Shown piece after piece: positions 35,102 to 49,200 of a DNA stretch of 64,000 bases. The DNA comes from Pyxicephalus adspersus (lineage: Eukaryota; Chordata; Amphibia; Anura; Pyxicephalidae), in the NCBI RefSeq assembly GCF_032062135.1, contig NC_092858.1:127366355-127430354 (forward strand), written 5' to 3'. A program made the position numbers and the translations under genes. The notes beneath the pieces were generated by a model. That model saw nothing but the letters and a program-made list of their open reading frames with translations, did no database searches and had not been told where the DNA came from. Positions within the stretch are counted from its first letter, which is position 1. Each line of letters opens with the position of its first letter.

Positions 35102-35322
35102 GGGCTTGATTTATCAAAGCTTCCAAGACTGGAGAAGATAGAATATCATGGGGGAACTTGGGTGATCCAGTAAACCTGGAATGGATTTAGTGCAGGATTG
35201 AAAACATTTGCAGAAAAGCAGCAAAATATTTTAAAGAATTCATGCCACAAATACTTAGGTTCACCAATGATACTCAATTTTCTCTTGGAGTCTTGGAGAG
35301 CTTTATTAAATAAGCCCCAGTG
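35102..35322. mobile_element. Palindromic MITE family A, copy 4
   Basis: GGGCTTGATTTATCAAAGCT left end, AGCTTTATTAAATAAGCCCC right end, with inverted arms around GGATTTAGTGCAGGATTG. Confidence 0.82.
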
Positions 35323-36798
35323 TGTCTGGGACCCCATTTGGGTTTTCAGATCAAAAAAATGTAAATTAAAATAAAATATACAGCTATTGGTGGTATTTAC
35401 TCATTGGTAGGACTTTCAGTTTAGGCATTTAAAAAAAGGATGGTTAGGTTTGTCACAGTCACAGTAACAATTGGATATGCAGTGAGACAGGCAAGGTGCT
35501 AACAGCTTCCATTTACCCCATCTTTTCGTTCTATTGGTTGTGTAAGATGTGTGAATATGATTGTCTAGACAAACAGGTACCAGGGTTATGCCTAGTGCAC
35601 TAAATAGCAAGTCTTTGTGAGGACCCTTGTGGAAAGAATGTGGGACTCAAATACATACGCAGGAAGTAGCATTGTCGAGAGCAAAAATTTAATACATTTC
35701 TAAGCAAAAATATTTACATACATAGAATTCAGTTGGGCTTTTAAGAAAACCTTTATTCATTTGAGCAGTCTTAAAAATCCTGCTTGTCCCACATTATGGG
35801 CAACTCATGTTGGCCTACACTGTTGTTAATTTATTATGAATTTTGATTGAACCAACTTTTCTGTATATCACAAAATTATCCACCCTCGAAAAAAAAGAAT
35901 CTGGGAAGTATGTTTTTTCCTTCTTTATGAATATTAAAAAGTAGGAACGAAGCGTTAATCGCATAGCTAAAAAACGTAGACATTTTAGGGTTTTCGTATC
36001 TAGTTTTTTTAAAAAAAGTGCATGTGTGAAGAACACAGACACTGGTTATTATCAATTTAAAATATAAATGCAGGACTTATATGTATGATCTAATATATAT
36101 GTATGAACTAAAATCTAACTTCACTTTTTCAAAGAAAAAAATATCACAGTAGTAGGTGATCAGCATACATTGCATAGTTTTTACCAAACTTGTGTTGAAT
36201 AAATAGCTTGTTGTTTTACCAAGTCCTTTGCAAACTGATTCTTGAATAGGGAGGTCTTGTTGATTATAACTGCATAACGAAATAACAGTAAAACTACATT
36301 CCTTTAAAAATAGTCAGGTAACTGAAATTATTTTGTAAGCATGACTAAAATGCAACTTTCATTTTATTTTTTAGTACATTCTTGCAGGAACATCAGCAAA
36401 CCAATCACATAAATTATACTTCCAGGGCCTTTCTATACACCAACTGGATACAGAATATCTCTAGGTTGTTATATTACTTTTAATGTTGTGGCATTTTTTT
36501 TTTAGAAAATACAGTGGCTGTAGAGTAAAATGGAAAGCTCATAAATACAATGGAAATAGAAAATTCTATTTTCTGCAATTAATACATGTATATGAATATT
36601 TGTTTAGTTATAAAGTTATAGGTAAATGACAATTTAAGCTGGTAAATGTAGGTTTACAAAATTTGTATGTGAGCTTATAAAATATGTATGTGGGAGTCTA
36701 AATAGTTATTAGTAGAGACAATTTGATTAGTGGATAAAATTTAAATCATCATAATAATGTCGGCTACATTTGTCACATAATTTTGATTTGTTGAACCT

Positions 36799-36804
36799 AA
36801 TAAA
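36799..36804 (+). promoter_or_regulatory. Candidate poly(A) signal for plus gene
   Basis: AATAAA followed within about 25-30 bases by a GT-rich stretch (ATTGTGTGACC). Other AATAAA hexamers lie at 35370, 36198 and 39552; I cannot tell which is used. Confidence 0.35.
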
Positions 36805-39551
36805 CTGATCTAATTTAGGAACATTGTGTGACCTATTGGTGAATTTTGAAAAAAATCCTAAATGGCCAATGTTAATGTCTAGATATGGGCTGATATCAGA
36901 TTGTACAAAAAAGGGATTGTAAATGTAATCTATGTTTGTTCAAGTATTAGAAAATGCAACTGACATATACTGGGCAACTGTTGCTGCTAAGCACTGACTA
37001 GGTGTCGCAAAATCTATATTAGAAGAACAATACATACAAAATTATAACATAGAGACAACATAGAGAGAACAATATATTTTTTACCTGAGTGATATGAACT
37101 GTTGTGTAGATAAAGCATTCAAAATAACAGGAAAACCTGAAGACAGCTGCCAGATATTTTTTTGTCACCTACAGTGTCCATCCTTAAGTGGACAGGCCAG
37201 TGATTCAGTTACTGCTACTCTAACCATGGCTAATGGCTTAGAAATGTGAAATTCAGAGTTACTGACTGGCTACCTTTGCATTAAGATCTAATTGTCTCTC
37301 CTTCTATCCAATTTTCTGGTTGCAGTGGGAAATACCTGGAATTTGGGCCTAAAAGGGGTGCACAAGCAAGTATCACAAAGCTATTTTTAGTTTTTTTATA
37401 ACACCAGGCAGTGTGAATTTGGGTCACCTGAAAAGTTATGCCCATATAGTAGTCCTAAAGAGTAGTAGAATCCTAAAGAGAATCTGAGCAAATAAACTAA
37501 GCGTATAATAGCAAAAATGGTCACAATTATGTCACAAAATGTAAATGCTTGTGAAAATGTTTAGTAGATCCTGATATGCATGTAATATGTAAAGCTTTAC
37601 TTTTCCTGTCAAAAGTCAAGATTAAGCCTACTCCGTTCATCTCACAAGCCTCCGAAAAGTGGCTTAGGAACAAAAGGAGTGTGGCCAGACTTGACTTTTA
37701 CATATATATCTATGAAATATTTTGCCATGTATTGTTTTATAATATGCCTAATTTATATTGTCCAGATTTGGTTTTCATTTACTTTTATATGAACCTGTGC
37801 CCAGAATATGCACTATAAGGTTTTTAAATATTCTGGGCAAGCAGTAAAATCACTTTAAAACTTTTACAACTGAAATTTTGATTTTGCGTCTGTGCATTGA
37901 TAAGAAACCAAAGTTACAACAGAATCACTGAAAGCTTATTTACTATTACTTTTAATTGCAGCAGAATCTTAGCAGCCTGTCAGTGTCCTAATAAAAACAC
38001 AGATGTTTCTATACTGTTAGAAACTTACCCTTATGGACCTTAAACCTTTGTTATTTTAGAAATATATTACTTACCAAAACAAGCAACAAGCTTTTTTTCT
38101 CCTTGTTGATAACTGTTATTGTTGGATATCTTTACTTTTACATACAGTAACACTGTTTCCTTCATTGAGAAGCTGCAGCCTCTAGGGAAATACTGGGATT
38201 TCAGTATGAAAGTGAGGGCACTTTAGGTCAACAACGGAAACAAAATAACTTATAAGTATAGTGATCCTTTAATCTTTTTTTCAGAATTCATTCAACAGCC
38301 ACAAGCTGTTTAATTGATTGCTGTTGTAGCATCATTGGAATACATAAGCCGTCAGCCTTTAAGTTTAGGAAAAATTTGTCCTTAAACTAACATTATCTTA
38401 ATGCCTTAAAGTTACATGATCTACCATAAAAAGAACTTGAAATGTTTTCAAAATGTTTTCTTTCCTAATGTTGAATAGATTATGGAAGGAATAGTGTACT
38501 TTCACTAGGGATATTCACTCTCTCTATAAATCTGTATCCTAAAGGAGTAGGATACAAAAAAAAGCTATTAATGGTAACCAGTCACTTACTCATGGTATTG
38601 GAAAGCTATAGAAATATACTAAATACCAGAGATTTTCCATAAATTATGAATATATCTAAGAGATAAACATGTTTAAAATTGTACTGCACATAATCGGATA
38701 CTGCTTGATTTAGGGAATGTCCGTTACAAGAATGAATGATATTAAAAAAAAAGTAATTTCCTTGACACACATTTGGTTATTCCTTTGCTTCATAAAATGT
38801 CAGGTATGCCCTTTCATCTAGACTGTATCTGGCACATCTTCTGTAAACAACATACACCTTTTATAGCTTTGTAGTTTGTTGTAGCCTTTAAAATACAATA
38901 TAAAAAGAAACAAATGCACCATAACAATGAATCATTTGTTTTCAAGGAAAGTACAACATGACCTTCATTTTTTTATAGTGCAAAATGCATTCTGTAATTC
39001 AAGTGCAACCAGTAAGATGAGCTAAAATGTATGTAAACATAAACATAAGTTATTTTTCCTAATTAATAGCTTGGACATCCTTGGTTTGTTGAAGTCAGCA
39101 GAGCTTTACCCTATTCACCAGGCTAGGTGATTTAGTCCTTGCAGAGAGATCATCCATGTTGCTAAAAGCCTAAAATCCTTCAGTAAATCCAAGTGTGTTC
39201 CTGGCAGAGAAATGCATATGTGATATGTAAATGATGGGCTAACTCTCTGGAAATAGCTATATGGATTACATATTATATTCCATTATATTAAATCACCAAA
39301 TATTTATATGAGCCATTACCTACTTAAGAAATAATACATTTCATACAGGTCAGGTAAAGAGGACCGTAGATTATTTAAAGTGACTTCATTTGATGCAGAA
39401 ACACATTTGGAGTTAAAACTGTATGTTTGTCCAAATAAATTAGCCTATGTGTTTGATTACTACTTGACTGAATATAGTATTACAGTAGTTTGTGCCTTAA
39501 ATAGATTGTGTGTTGAAGTGCCTCTGTGGCAGTGTTATACCATGAATTGTC

Positions 39552-39557
39552 AATAAA
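39552..39557 (+). promoter_or_regulatory. Alternative distal poly(A) signal for plus gene
   Basis: AATAAA followed by a TTGTGTATG GT-rich element about 20 bases on, a conventional cleavage-site arrangement. Would give a 3' UTR near 5.1 kb. Confidence 0.3.
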
Positions 39558-40302
39558 GCAGCTGTTGGAATAGCTTGTGTATGAATCTGAAACATGAACA
39601 AATTTTAATTTCTAAATAAAAAGTGACAATTCATCATCAACTGTGTGCTTTTATGTATAGTCCATGTACAACAATGTGTAAATATTGAAGTTATTATGAT
39701 TATTATTCTTAATGTATATGTATATATCCTAATCTGAATGTTTAAGCAGTAATTCATGATACTGTCTCAAGAAATGTGTTTTAAAAAAATGAACTGGTAG
39801 AATAACAATGTAGTTTTACAACAAAAATAACAAGAACAAAGATCCATGTATTTGGTGGAATAAGTCAGAATGAATAGTATATGTTGGCATGTTCACTTTC
39901 CAGCTCTGGATTACCTTTGTCCACCAGGTTCATGCCATGTGAATAGTTTTTGGGATTTATGTCAATGCCATAACCTAATCTACCATGGACAACCTGTACA
40001 GTTACCCAATGAGTGGTAATATAAATATTTGCTTTTCTTGAAGAAGCATTTCTCCTCTAGATGAACATAAACTATTAAATTTTGCCAAACAGAGGCCTGA
40101 AATCCAAATGATCTTTCAGGGAATAAATCCGATACCAAGAGACATATTTCGAAGGTACTGTGGGACTCTAGTATTTTTGCATAACAAATTTTCTGAATAT
40201 TCTTCATTCTTCTTCACGAATCATCTAATTATGTTCTTTGAAATAAAGAAACATGAAATTGATTTTCACATTATTGGATAATTAAAGTGGATTTTTACAC
40301 AA

Positions 40303-40570
40303 TGAGGTTGATTCACAAAAGGTGTTTGGAATAATTACTCAATTTTCAATTGAAAATCACAAAGGGATAACTCACTTTGCTTTGTAAATGTAAAGTGACT
40401 CTTTGCTGACTTTAACTATCCAATCATGTTCAAGCAAAAATCAAAAGAAATCAAAAATGAAAAATTCAGTGCATTATACTTTGTGTTCATTCACTTTGTT
40501 AAGTAAAGAGCAAATATCTGTTTAGTAAATCATGAGGAATTTGATAATCTATAGTAAATCAACCTCACTG
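40303..40570. mobile_element. Palindromic MITE with TGAGGTTGATTCAC ends
   Basis: Left TGAGGTTGATTCACAAAAG, right ATAGTAAATCAACCTCA, inverted relative to each other. The interior has a CTCACTTTGCTTTG / AAAGTGACTC type internal symmetry. About 268 bp, no coding frame. Confidence 0.75.
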
Positions 40571-40888
40571 AGTTCAGGATATTTGATATATAAACTACTA
40601 TCGTATTATCTTTCTGGTAGCAAAGGGAACTTAGGCAGCTCCTGTGTGATGTAGAATTATCTTTTTAAACTATTTCCTACATTCTTGCTCATTGGCAGTG
40701 CCTGAATTACTGTGGGATTGTATTGCCATAGTTCCTAAATGGGCTGATTGCATATAACTTTCACTTTAGGGCACAATAAGTATCTATTCCGCTTGAAATT
40801 ATCCAAGAACATTTAGAATGCAGTTCAGATGTGATATGTGAATAAACCTAATGGTTCACTCATTGTGGTTGGTCAACAGGGAAGGCTC

Positions 40889-41248
40889 TGGTGGTTGCCA
40901 ACCTTTTTGGTTCCGCGGACCACTAAAATCAATCGCTCAAGATTGCGCATGCACAGGTAGCTGGGTGTCAATCAAAGGGAGAGAAACCTCCCACATAGTG
41001 ACATCACGTGACATAGCCCTGCCCACTCTCCCATCACAGATTAAAGCCTGCGATGGGAGAGTGGGCAGGTTATGTCCAGGGACACAGCCCGCCCACTTCC
41101 CTGTGCCTGGGACTTGTACGGGGACGTGTTCCGCGGCTCTAGCCTGTGTGTGCTCTCAGCGGGGTTCTTCTCCTGACCCGGCTCAGGGGTGCACTGGCTA
41201 GAGCCGCGTACCCCCAAAATTTTCTTGACCACCGGTTGGCGACTGCTG
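40889..41248. mobile_element. hAT-type MITE family B, copy 1
   Basis: Begins TGGTGGTTGCCAACCTTTTT, ends CGGTTGGCGACTGCTG: inverted ends of the CAGTGGTCGCCAACC type. GC-rich interior in an AT-rich surrounding; contains an inverted TCTCCCATCACAGATTAAAG/TGCGATGGGAGA core. No clear target duplication. Confidence 0.8.
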
Positions 41249-42919
41249 CTCTAACAAACAGTTTAAGCAGGCACTACAGTAAATGTAGATTGTGGACATA
41301 ACAAGCCATACACCGCACAGGGGAGATGCTATGCTGTTCACACAATGCATATATTGGCATTTTGAGGTGTGTGAGGGTGGAAGATGATGACAATATTAGT
41401 GTTATTTTTTTTTTTATTTCCAGGAGTACATTAGGAAGCAGAAAATGTTAACTTTAATCTTTAAGAAATTCCAAACCTGGTATGTTCTGCTTGGAAAATA
41501 CTGATTTCATGTTAGTGGCTTGCTCACTTAATTGAGTTGTTGCCTCAACATGTTCATTGGAGTGCTGACTTTGGTTTCAAAATGTTCTGCTGCACAGTTG
41601 CACAGTACAGAGCTTTGTCAGGCGAACTTGTTGCTGGAACCACAGTAATGTTTACTTATAACTGACAAACCAAATTAATTATTAAAGGTGAAAAAATGCA
41701 TTAAATAAAAGTTTAAATAATTGTGACGTGTTATTTTCCTATAAAAGAACATTTAATTATGTTTCTAACAGCTGTTTATTCATTAGAGTAGAGATCCTTA
41801 TCAGGTTTTTGGTGGATAAAGACCTTGTGGTCTATATATATATATCCATATATATTCTTTAAACATTCTATATAATGGATAGTTGGTCTGTGGTTTTGTT
41901 ATATTATATGATAAGTGTTTGAAATATCAGTGATTCTAAATTTATCCCTGCCATGTATTTGATGACAAGCAAGTACTGCTGCTATTCCAGGGAGATAAGA
42001 TTTATTGGGATTCCAGACCCCAAACCCATGTATACTAAAGACAGTTATATATATGTATATATATATGTATTAGGACAGACAGTTCAGAGAGAGTTTCTTA
42101 TGCTAAATCTTTATCTTTTAGCCCTAACATAGGCACTCAAATACTCATCCACTATCAATATCATACCCTATATAATATCCAGAGTTGTCCCGGAAAGAAA
42201 AAAACTGTTGGAATTGTATATCTTTGAAGTAGGAGAGGAACTATTATGGTAAATAATATATAGCTGGTTCCATTGTTACCCTGGCTCCCATCCATGGCAA
42301 TTCAAAAACTAGCTGCTTTTTAAAGTTACCAGTACTCATTGCAAATAATTATTGAACTTCAATAATATACAATTAAAATAGTTATATTGTTTCTGCCTTG
42401 TGTCCTGTCCACACTTCCTGTTTTTAGGACTGCAGATCAATTAGTAATTTTGTTGTAGACATTTCAATAGGGGGTGTATTCATTAGTTTAGCAATGGACA
42501 ATTTGGAAGGGCTGACACCATTCAGTCCACAAAAAATATGTGGTGTCAGCTCATAAGAGAAATTAGGAGTCAGGTGCAATTCTGATCCAATGCAATACAT
42601 ATTATTTATGATTCACATATTAGGCATAATTTTTTTGCCTTGACATACACTTTAACAAGGATAAAACGAATAGTTTTTTCTTAGTCTTACACTTGTGTCA
42701 AACAAAATGCAATATCCCTATTTCAATTAAATTTATTAGGCAAAGTAAACACAAGTCTAACATACATAAACTCAGGTTTGATTTATCTATGCTTTTTTTC
42801 TATTAAATTGATCATCCAACATATTTCACAAAAGTCACCCTAGATTAAAGTGAACTTACCAACATGTTGAACAAAATGAATGATAACATTTTAAAATCAT
42901 TTTTCTGTTGAAAACATTC

Positions 42920-42925
42920 TTTATT
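42920..42925 (-). promoter_or_regulatory. Candidate poly(A) signal for minus gene
   Basis: TTTATT on the plus strand, AATAAA on the minus, about 125 bases after the minus-gene stop. A second AATAAA overlaps the bases just after the stop codon (43043-43048), too close to be the likely main site. Confidence 0.4.
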
Positions 42926-43048
42926 GTAGACTTAACTTTATCCTCCATCAGACATCACATTGAAAATGTCTTCTTTAGTGGGGAGGGTCTGCTTTCCTAA
43001 AACCTTCTAAAAACACAAATATTCGTACCTAAAGTTAGGAGTTTATTA

Positions 43049-43213
43049 CTACTTAAAGTTGCTATTAAAAGCTACATAACCCCTCCTAAAGGCTATAACA
43101 CCGGCAGCCACTGTTGCAAAGAAGGCAGAATATCCAAACAATCGTAGTAAGCCCTGAGCAGAGGGCAAATTTCTTTCCAAAAATGTTGTTGTAATTGGCA
43201 GGGCAGGAACGTC
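43049..43213 (-). CDS. mao: MAO paralog (minus gene) exon 15, membrane anchor and stop
   Basis: 165 coding bases from acceptor TTAG to a TAG stop. It encodes [20 protein letters not shown], a hydrophobic anchor [19 protein letters not shown] and a tail [15 protein letters not shown]. The tail is three residues longer than in the plus gene and less basic at its end. Confidence 0.94.
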   Translation of the reverse strand, partial: DVPALPITTTFLERNLPSAQGLLRLFGYSAFFATVAAGVIAFRRGYVAFNSNFK

Positions 43214-46200
43214 CTAAAAAGAGAAACACGAATAAAATTGATTTATTGGTTACCAAAATATATATTTACTGTAATAAGAGGGTTAAACCATCAAATAAAA
43301 CATCAGTTATCCGCTACTAGACTGTCAGACTACATATATAATAATAAGTCTGTTTAAATACATCAAACTGGAAAAAGACAAAAAAGTCCATCACATTCGA
43401 TAACCAGGGAAATAAACATGCTAGAACGCCAGGGAGGCGTTAAGAAAGCATTCTTATGCTCATAATTGTTTTACCACTTTTTAAAAAACAAACAAAATTG
43501 GTACATGTATACCCCTCTGACCCTTTGTATTTGACTCTTTGGAAATGTAAACTTGTTGCATGGCCAAAATTTAGCTAATTTGCAAAATTATTTATCCACT
43601 ATTGAAAATAAAATTTTCAAAACAAAAACAATTTTACAAAAAAGCTTGAGCACCAGCTACCAGCACTTTTTCTAATCAAGTACACTACCTGGCAGTGAAA
43701 ATTGCCAAAAACACCCAACCGAGAAGAAGACCAAGTGAACACAGCAAAAGTTTAATTATATTTCGCATGGTTTAGTGGTTTAATGTTTTACACGCACATT
43801 TAATTTTATGGTAGATTTTTGTTGAAATAAATGGTCTGGTGAGTTTCTTTATTGAGTGTTATTGCCCTACTGCCATCTGTTATGTAACGGCTGGCTTTTT
43901 ATTTGCTTTCAACAAAAATCTATTGAAGTATACCAAGAATTAGTGAAAAAAACATATTTTCAGGGCAATGCAATTCATTTTTTTTTTTTTTTTTAAATTT
44001 TTATTAAGAAAATACACGTTTTAGGGGACACCCTCGGCTCAGCCAGAGGGCGGAACCCCCATACTTTCGTCATCATAAAAATATTTCTCTTTTGTTTTTT
44101 TACTTATTGTTCTTACAGTTTAATCCATGTAACTTAAATCTCAGGGAAATTCCCAAAATAAAACAAAAACAGTTTTAACAACAACAGAAACCAAAACAGT
44201 TACTTCCACAATTGATCTATGGTTTTGATCCCTATGCCTAAAAGTCTAATTAAAGCAAACATTGCCCACCAGGGCAATGCAATTCATGGGTAACAATAAC
44301 AAATCTGTCCTTAGAAATTGGCTGGTTGGGATAACAGCCTAAAAGTCTGATTCTACTTGTGCCCAAGTCCTATTACTAGGGGAGAGGGCAAAAAAAAAAA
44401 AAAAATACCAAGCAGCGAATATATAAAGCCTGAGGTCACAAATTTTATTATGAATCCAGGCTTGAGACAGGAGCCCAGGGAAACACCACTGTAATAGGGC
44501 AGCTGCCTTGCTTCTACCTTTAACAAGTAATGAAATTGATCACGTGCCATCTGAAGCATTATTAGCAAGATCAACTAAAAATGTTAAGAAGGCCTAAAAA
44601 GGAGCAACAAAATGAAGAACACAGAAAGAAAAAGATAAGGGGTTGGGAGGGCACCAAGTCCCCCAGAACAAGGGAATTGTGGGGAAGGGGGGGGAGGTCA
44701 GGTCAACTATCAACATACATTAACTCTCTGATGGAAAGTTGTAGTTCTAAGGTGGTGGGAATTACAGTAGCATGAATGAGTGGTACCATGCCATAGGTGT
44801 GTAATAGTCTCTCCAGGGGGTCCAGACTCGCAGTGGAAGCTGTTCATGGAATCTGTGAGTATGACTTGCATTTTCTCATTTGAGAGAAACCAGGCCATTT
44901 TCTGCTTAAGTTGATCTATTCTGAGGGTCAGTAATCTGAACTAAGTGTTGGTGCAGACAGATGTGCTGGCTCTATATTTAGTTATGGATATATGCTTAGG
45001 AATTCTATGAGCTTGTCTGCTGCTTTGCAATAGCTAAAATATTAATTTTATTCACAGCTCTATATCTTACCGGTGTTCTATTCTATCTTTTTTTCCCTTG
45101 TTAATCAATTACTAAGTGACTTAATAGTAGAGACAGGCAATGACTTGGAAACAGAAAAAGAATTAAAATTTAAAACAATTACCTAATGATAAAGTGATAA
45201 TTATAACAGAATTTATGGAAGCAAAAAGTATATTGATCATTATATACAACCCATTGTGAGTATTCAGCCTTGACATGTTTGATATAAATAGAATAGACAC
45301 ATTTAACAGGCTATTGCTTCCAAATTCAACTTTAAATGTGGATAATGGAATCATACACTACCCAAAGCTTGTTTATTTTCTAGTATAAATTTACTTGTAT
45401 GTTTGCTAGGGTAAAAACCCTATTATTTACCAAAAAGAAAGAAAATGGTGACTTCTCACACTCTAATTGATTGTAGGCATTTTAAGTTAAAGGCATGCAG
45501 AGAAAAAATATAAAAAAGCTTTTTCAATTTTTTTTCAAATATTATTAATAGGCTGCAGGGAGTGTTTAATTTCTAAAATGTGCATAGTAATGTTTTTCGC
45601 CAATAAATGTCTACTGTGTTGCCACGGTTCTGGGGGACCTAAGGTACCCATGCACATACAGACCATGAATAGGGCATATGACCAATTTACATGGCGCCAC
45701 ATAAACGTGTTGAAACTCTACTGTCAAGTAGTATCGTCTCATACCAGTAATACTAGTAAACCTTTGGTATATATGGAAATCAGAGAGCCCTTCATTGCAA
45801 ATATGAAACATTTAACATCATTAAATCTAACACAAACACTGCTCAATCCACTACCACCCTAGTGAATATATCAGGATAAAGGCTACTTTTTGTTAGCATT
45901 ATTTTTACACAAAGCATGAAGAATTAAATAAACCCTTTTCTTTTTATTTACAGATATTCAAAGATAGGTGCTTTGTAACATATCCCTAAAGTCTAATAGA
46001 AAAGCTTATTACAGCTGAATTTTCCTAATAGTGTTCCACTGTTTCATTATTCCCAATCTCTCCATCTCCTTTATGATATACCAAATGATAAAGCAAAGTA
46101 GTAAATGTTGTTTTCATACCTCAGACTCAGGCTCAGGCACCCATATTTGATCTTCTCCAATTAGTCCCATTTTGCACATAACCTGTAAGACAATATGTAT

Positions 46201-49200
46201 CAGGCCACAATAAAAGAGTGAATGGTAACTACATGTGAATGTATTTTATTTTTCCTGGCTATGGCATATCTACCATACAAATGTGTATTTTCTGGTTTGT
46301 TGTGGTGGTGCCACTTGAAACCTTTTTCAACAGGATTAATTAAAAAAGTATCAATAAGGATTTTAAATTACATTTGGCAAAAACAGAACTTGTCCAATGT
46401 CCAAGCATAATAAAGGGTCAGTCAGCTCAAAAGTTATATTTAAGTTATAGGTTGGGCTTGTTAGCAGTCAGGCCCTAGCTATATACAGTATGTCTTAGAT
46501 ATTCCAACAGCAAGTTTGGTTTTCCATAATTCCCAATTCTAGTTTTGTCCATATGAAAACTCTGGCTACCCTCTATGGAATGTTCCAGTACCTCTTGCAT
46601 TTTACAACAACAAAAAATATAGTCCAGTAAGGAGAGTGAGACCAGGCAATAATAGTTGACGCAGGTTTAAAGACCTAGGAACTCAAACAGATATCCTTTT
46701 CTTAAAAAACAATAAAACATTTGGGAGGTTTAAACAAACATCATTTTTTTTTTCCCGTGAACTGATAAAAAAACAAATATAAGTCAGGGTATCAATTTTC
46801 ATTTAGACGCCACGTTTGTTGTAGGGCTCCTGCAAGTAAATAATTAAATGATCCTTTTCTTATAAGGTATTTTCTTGTACTATTTATGCCTGGAAAAAAG
46901 AGGTAATCTAATTAACATCAACCTTAATATTATACTCAATATAGTTTGTTATTTTCCTGCACCTCTCTGGCTGCCCGCTCTCCAGCTTGTATAGCACCTT
47001 CCATGTATCCACTCCATTCAGTTGCAGTTTCAGTGCCAGCAAAGTAAAGTCTTCCAACAGGTGTTCGAATCACACTGTAATACAAAAACGTATTTTCTCA
47101 TTTGGGAACATTTTCATAATGTAAATAAACTTTAAAAAACAGAGTTTTCAAGATTATGAATAAACCAATCCATATGAAAAAAAATCACCTGGTATGGACA
47201 TTGAAAGGCATTTTCATGCTCCCTGTTAAAGGTTTTGATTATTAAAAATTGCAGTAAAAGACCATCAGAATTCTATGCACAACAGATAAAATAAAATCTT
47301 CAATCCTCAGTTTTACAGATTTTGCACACAGATTCAATAAAAATGTGTGAATTTTGGGTGAAAGTTTTAGCACGACAATCATGAGCAGTCGTTCCAGCTT
47401 CAATAAATGTTCATAAACCAATGTCTTGTACAGGAATATGCAATCATTTTCTATTAGTGGTAAGTATAGAGTACTAATAAGAATGGAGTTCCCATTCTCC
47501 ACCAAATCATTCTATACCCACTTGAGCAATGTTGCTGATCTGGTATACCTTGTGTATTCAGTTGGTTTCATTCTTTATGAACTGGCCAAAGAGATGCCAT
47601 ATAACCCTACCAATTAGCTCTTAGTAAGCAAATTTAGATAAAATAGAAAAATACACTGCAGAAAAAAGTGCAAATACTGATTGTACCAACCTTCATTTTA
47701 ACACATATATGTAAAAATTTAAAGCCTATAATGCTGGCATCTTCACAGCACTTTTCAGGGTCCATGGTAACATCACTACCTGTCTCTCAGAGGAGCTCAC
47801 AATCGAATATGCCTACTATATTATTAATATTAACTTTTATTTATTTAGCACAAACATATTACACAGCGCTTTACAAAGTCCATAGTCATATCACTATCGA
47901 TCAGGCTCACAATCTCCACTGTCATGTCACTATCGATCAGGCTAAAAATCTATTGTCCCTTACATAGTCATGATTACACAGTCTAAAAGCAGTTTTTAGA
48001 CTGGGAAGCAAAATAACCTAACTGCAGGTTTTTACTCTAGCAAACATACAAACTCATTGCAGATAGTGTCCTGGCTGAGATTCAAACCTGGGATCTAGTA
48101 CTGCAAAGGCACTAGGGCCCTAGCCACTCATGTCATGTCATTACCACAACTGAAGTCAAATACAGTGGAAAGTTATTTACCCTCTCCATATGCAAGGAAA
48201 CCCATGCAAACACATTAGGAACATTAAACCTGAGGAAACTGACTCCCATCTCCTCCCCCTGTGTTTCTTTCACCCACCTCTTAGCCCCTTGGTGGAAAAG
48301 ATATAGCAGAATTTACACTATTTCACAACAGCAAATCACATTAGAAGAGAGACATACACAGTTCTGGTAAAGCTGAGGATACCCTGTAAACAAAAAGAAT
48401 TTCTGCTGATTTGTCTGCTAAATTTTTTCAGTTGCATTGAATGAGGGAACGTAAGGTGGAATAGAAAAACAAAAGGTAGTACTTGTGCACTCCTGTACCC
48501 CTTCCTCCACATATTGTAAGAGGCCACCATTTTTTTTATTTTAGCAACAAAAAAAGTTGTTAGACCATAGCAAAATCACAGTGTATGTAGAAAAAGGTTT
48601 AGCATTTATATTGTTGATTTAATAAGCATACTACTGTGTACTTGTATATAGTCATACCTTCCAAACTGGGTCATGATTCCTGGAGGAAAATACGCTGTAT
48701 AGCATCCACCAGAGTACTGTTCTTTACACCAGTCCTTTTCCTCATAATGTACAGGCTGTTTGAGGGAATAAAAACCATATGCTTAAATACATCAAGCTAT
48801 CTCAAGCGGCAAATGAAGAATATTAGTGTGATATCCATTTGTTGAGATTAATATTTTCTTCAGGTTCTGTCTAACCCCTCACCTGGACATGAAGTAAGAC
48901 ACATTTTGTCTGAGGTTCTAAATAAAACTTATTCTGCTAGGAAGTGTTATTTCTTATCATGTCTTAGGACCATTTCAGACCCACAGTGAGCCACAGCATT
49001 CTGCCATGGGCTCAACCGCAATCCCAAGCTCTCCAAGACAGGAGCACAAGCCTTTGGGCCTAAATTATTAAAGGTTTCCATGGCTGGAGAAGATAGACCT
49101 TTCACAGTGAACCTAGGTGATCCAGGAAACCTGAAATGGATCTGGTCCAGGACTGAAAACATTAGCTAACAAATTAGTTTTAGGAAATCCATTCCAAGTT

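Larger units (their letters stand above)
34434..43048. other. Convergent intergenic region with both 3' UTRs
   Basis: About 8.6 kb between the two stop codons. Apart from a palindromic MITE at 35102-35322, the first 5 kb downstream of the plus gene shows few repeats and may be a long 3' UTR, as mammalian MAO mRNAs have (inference). A palindromic MITE (40303-40570) and a hAT MITE (40889-41248) follow. No other gene is recognised. Confidence 0.6.
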
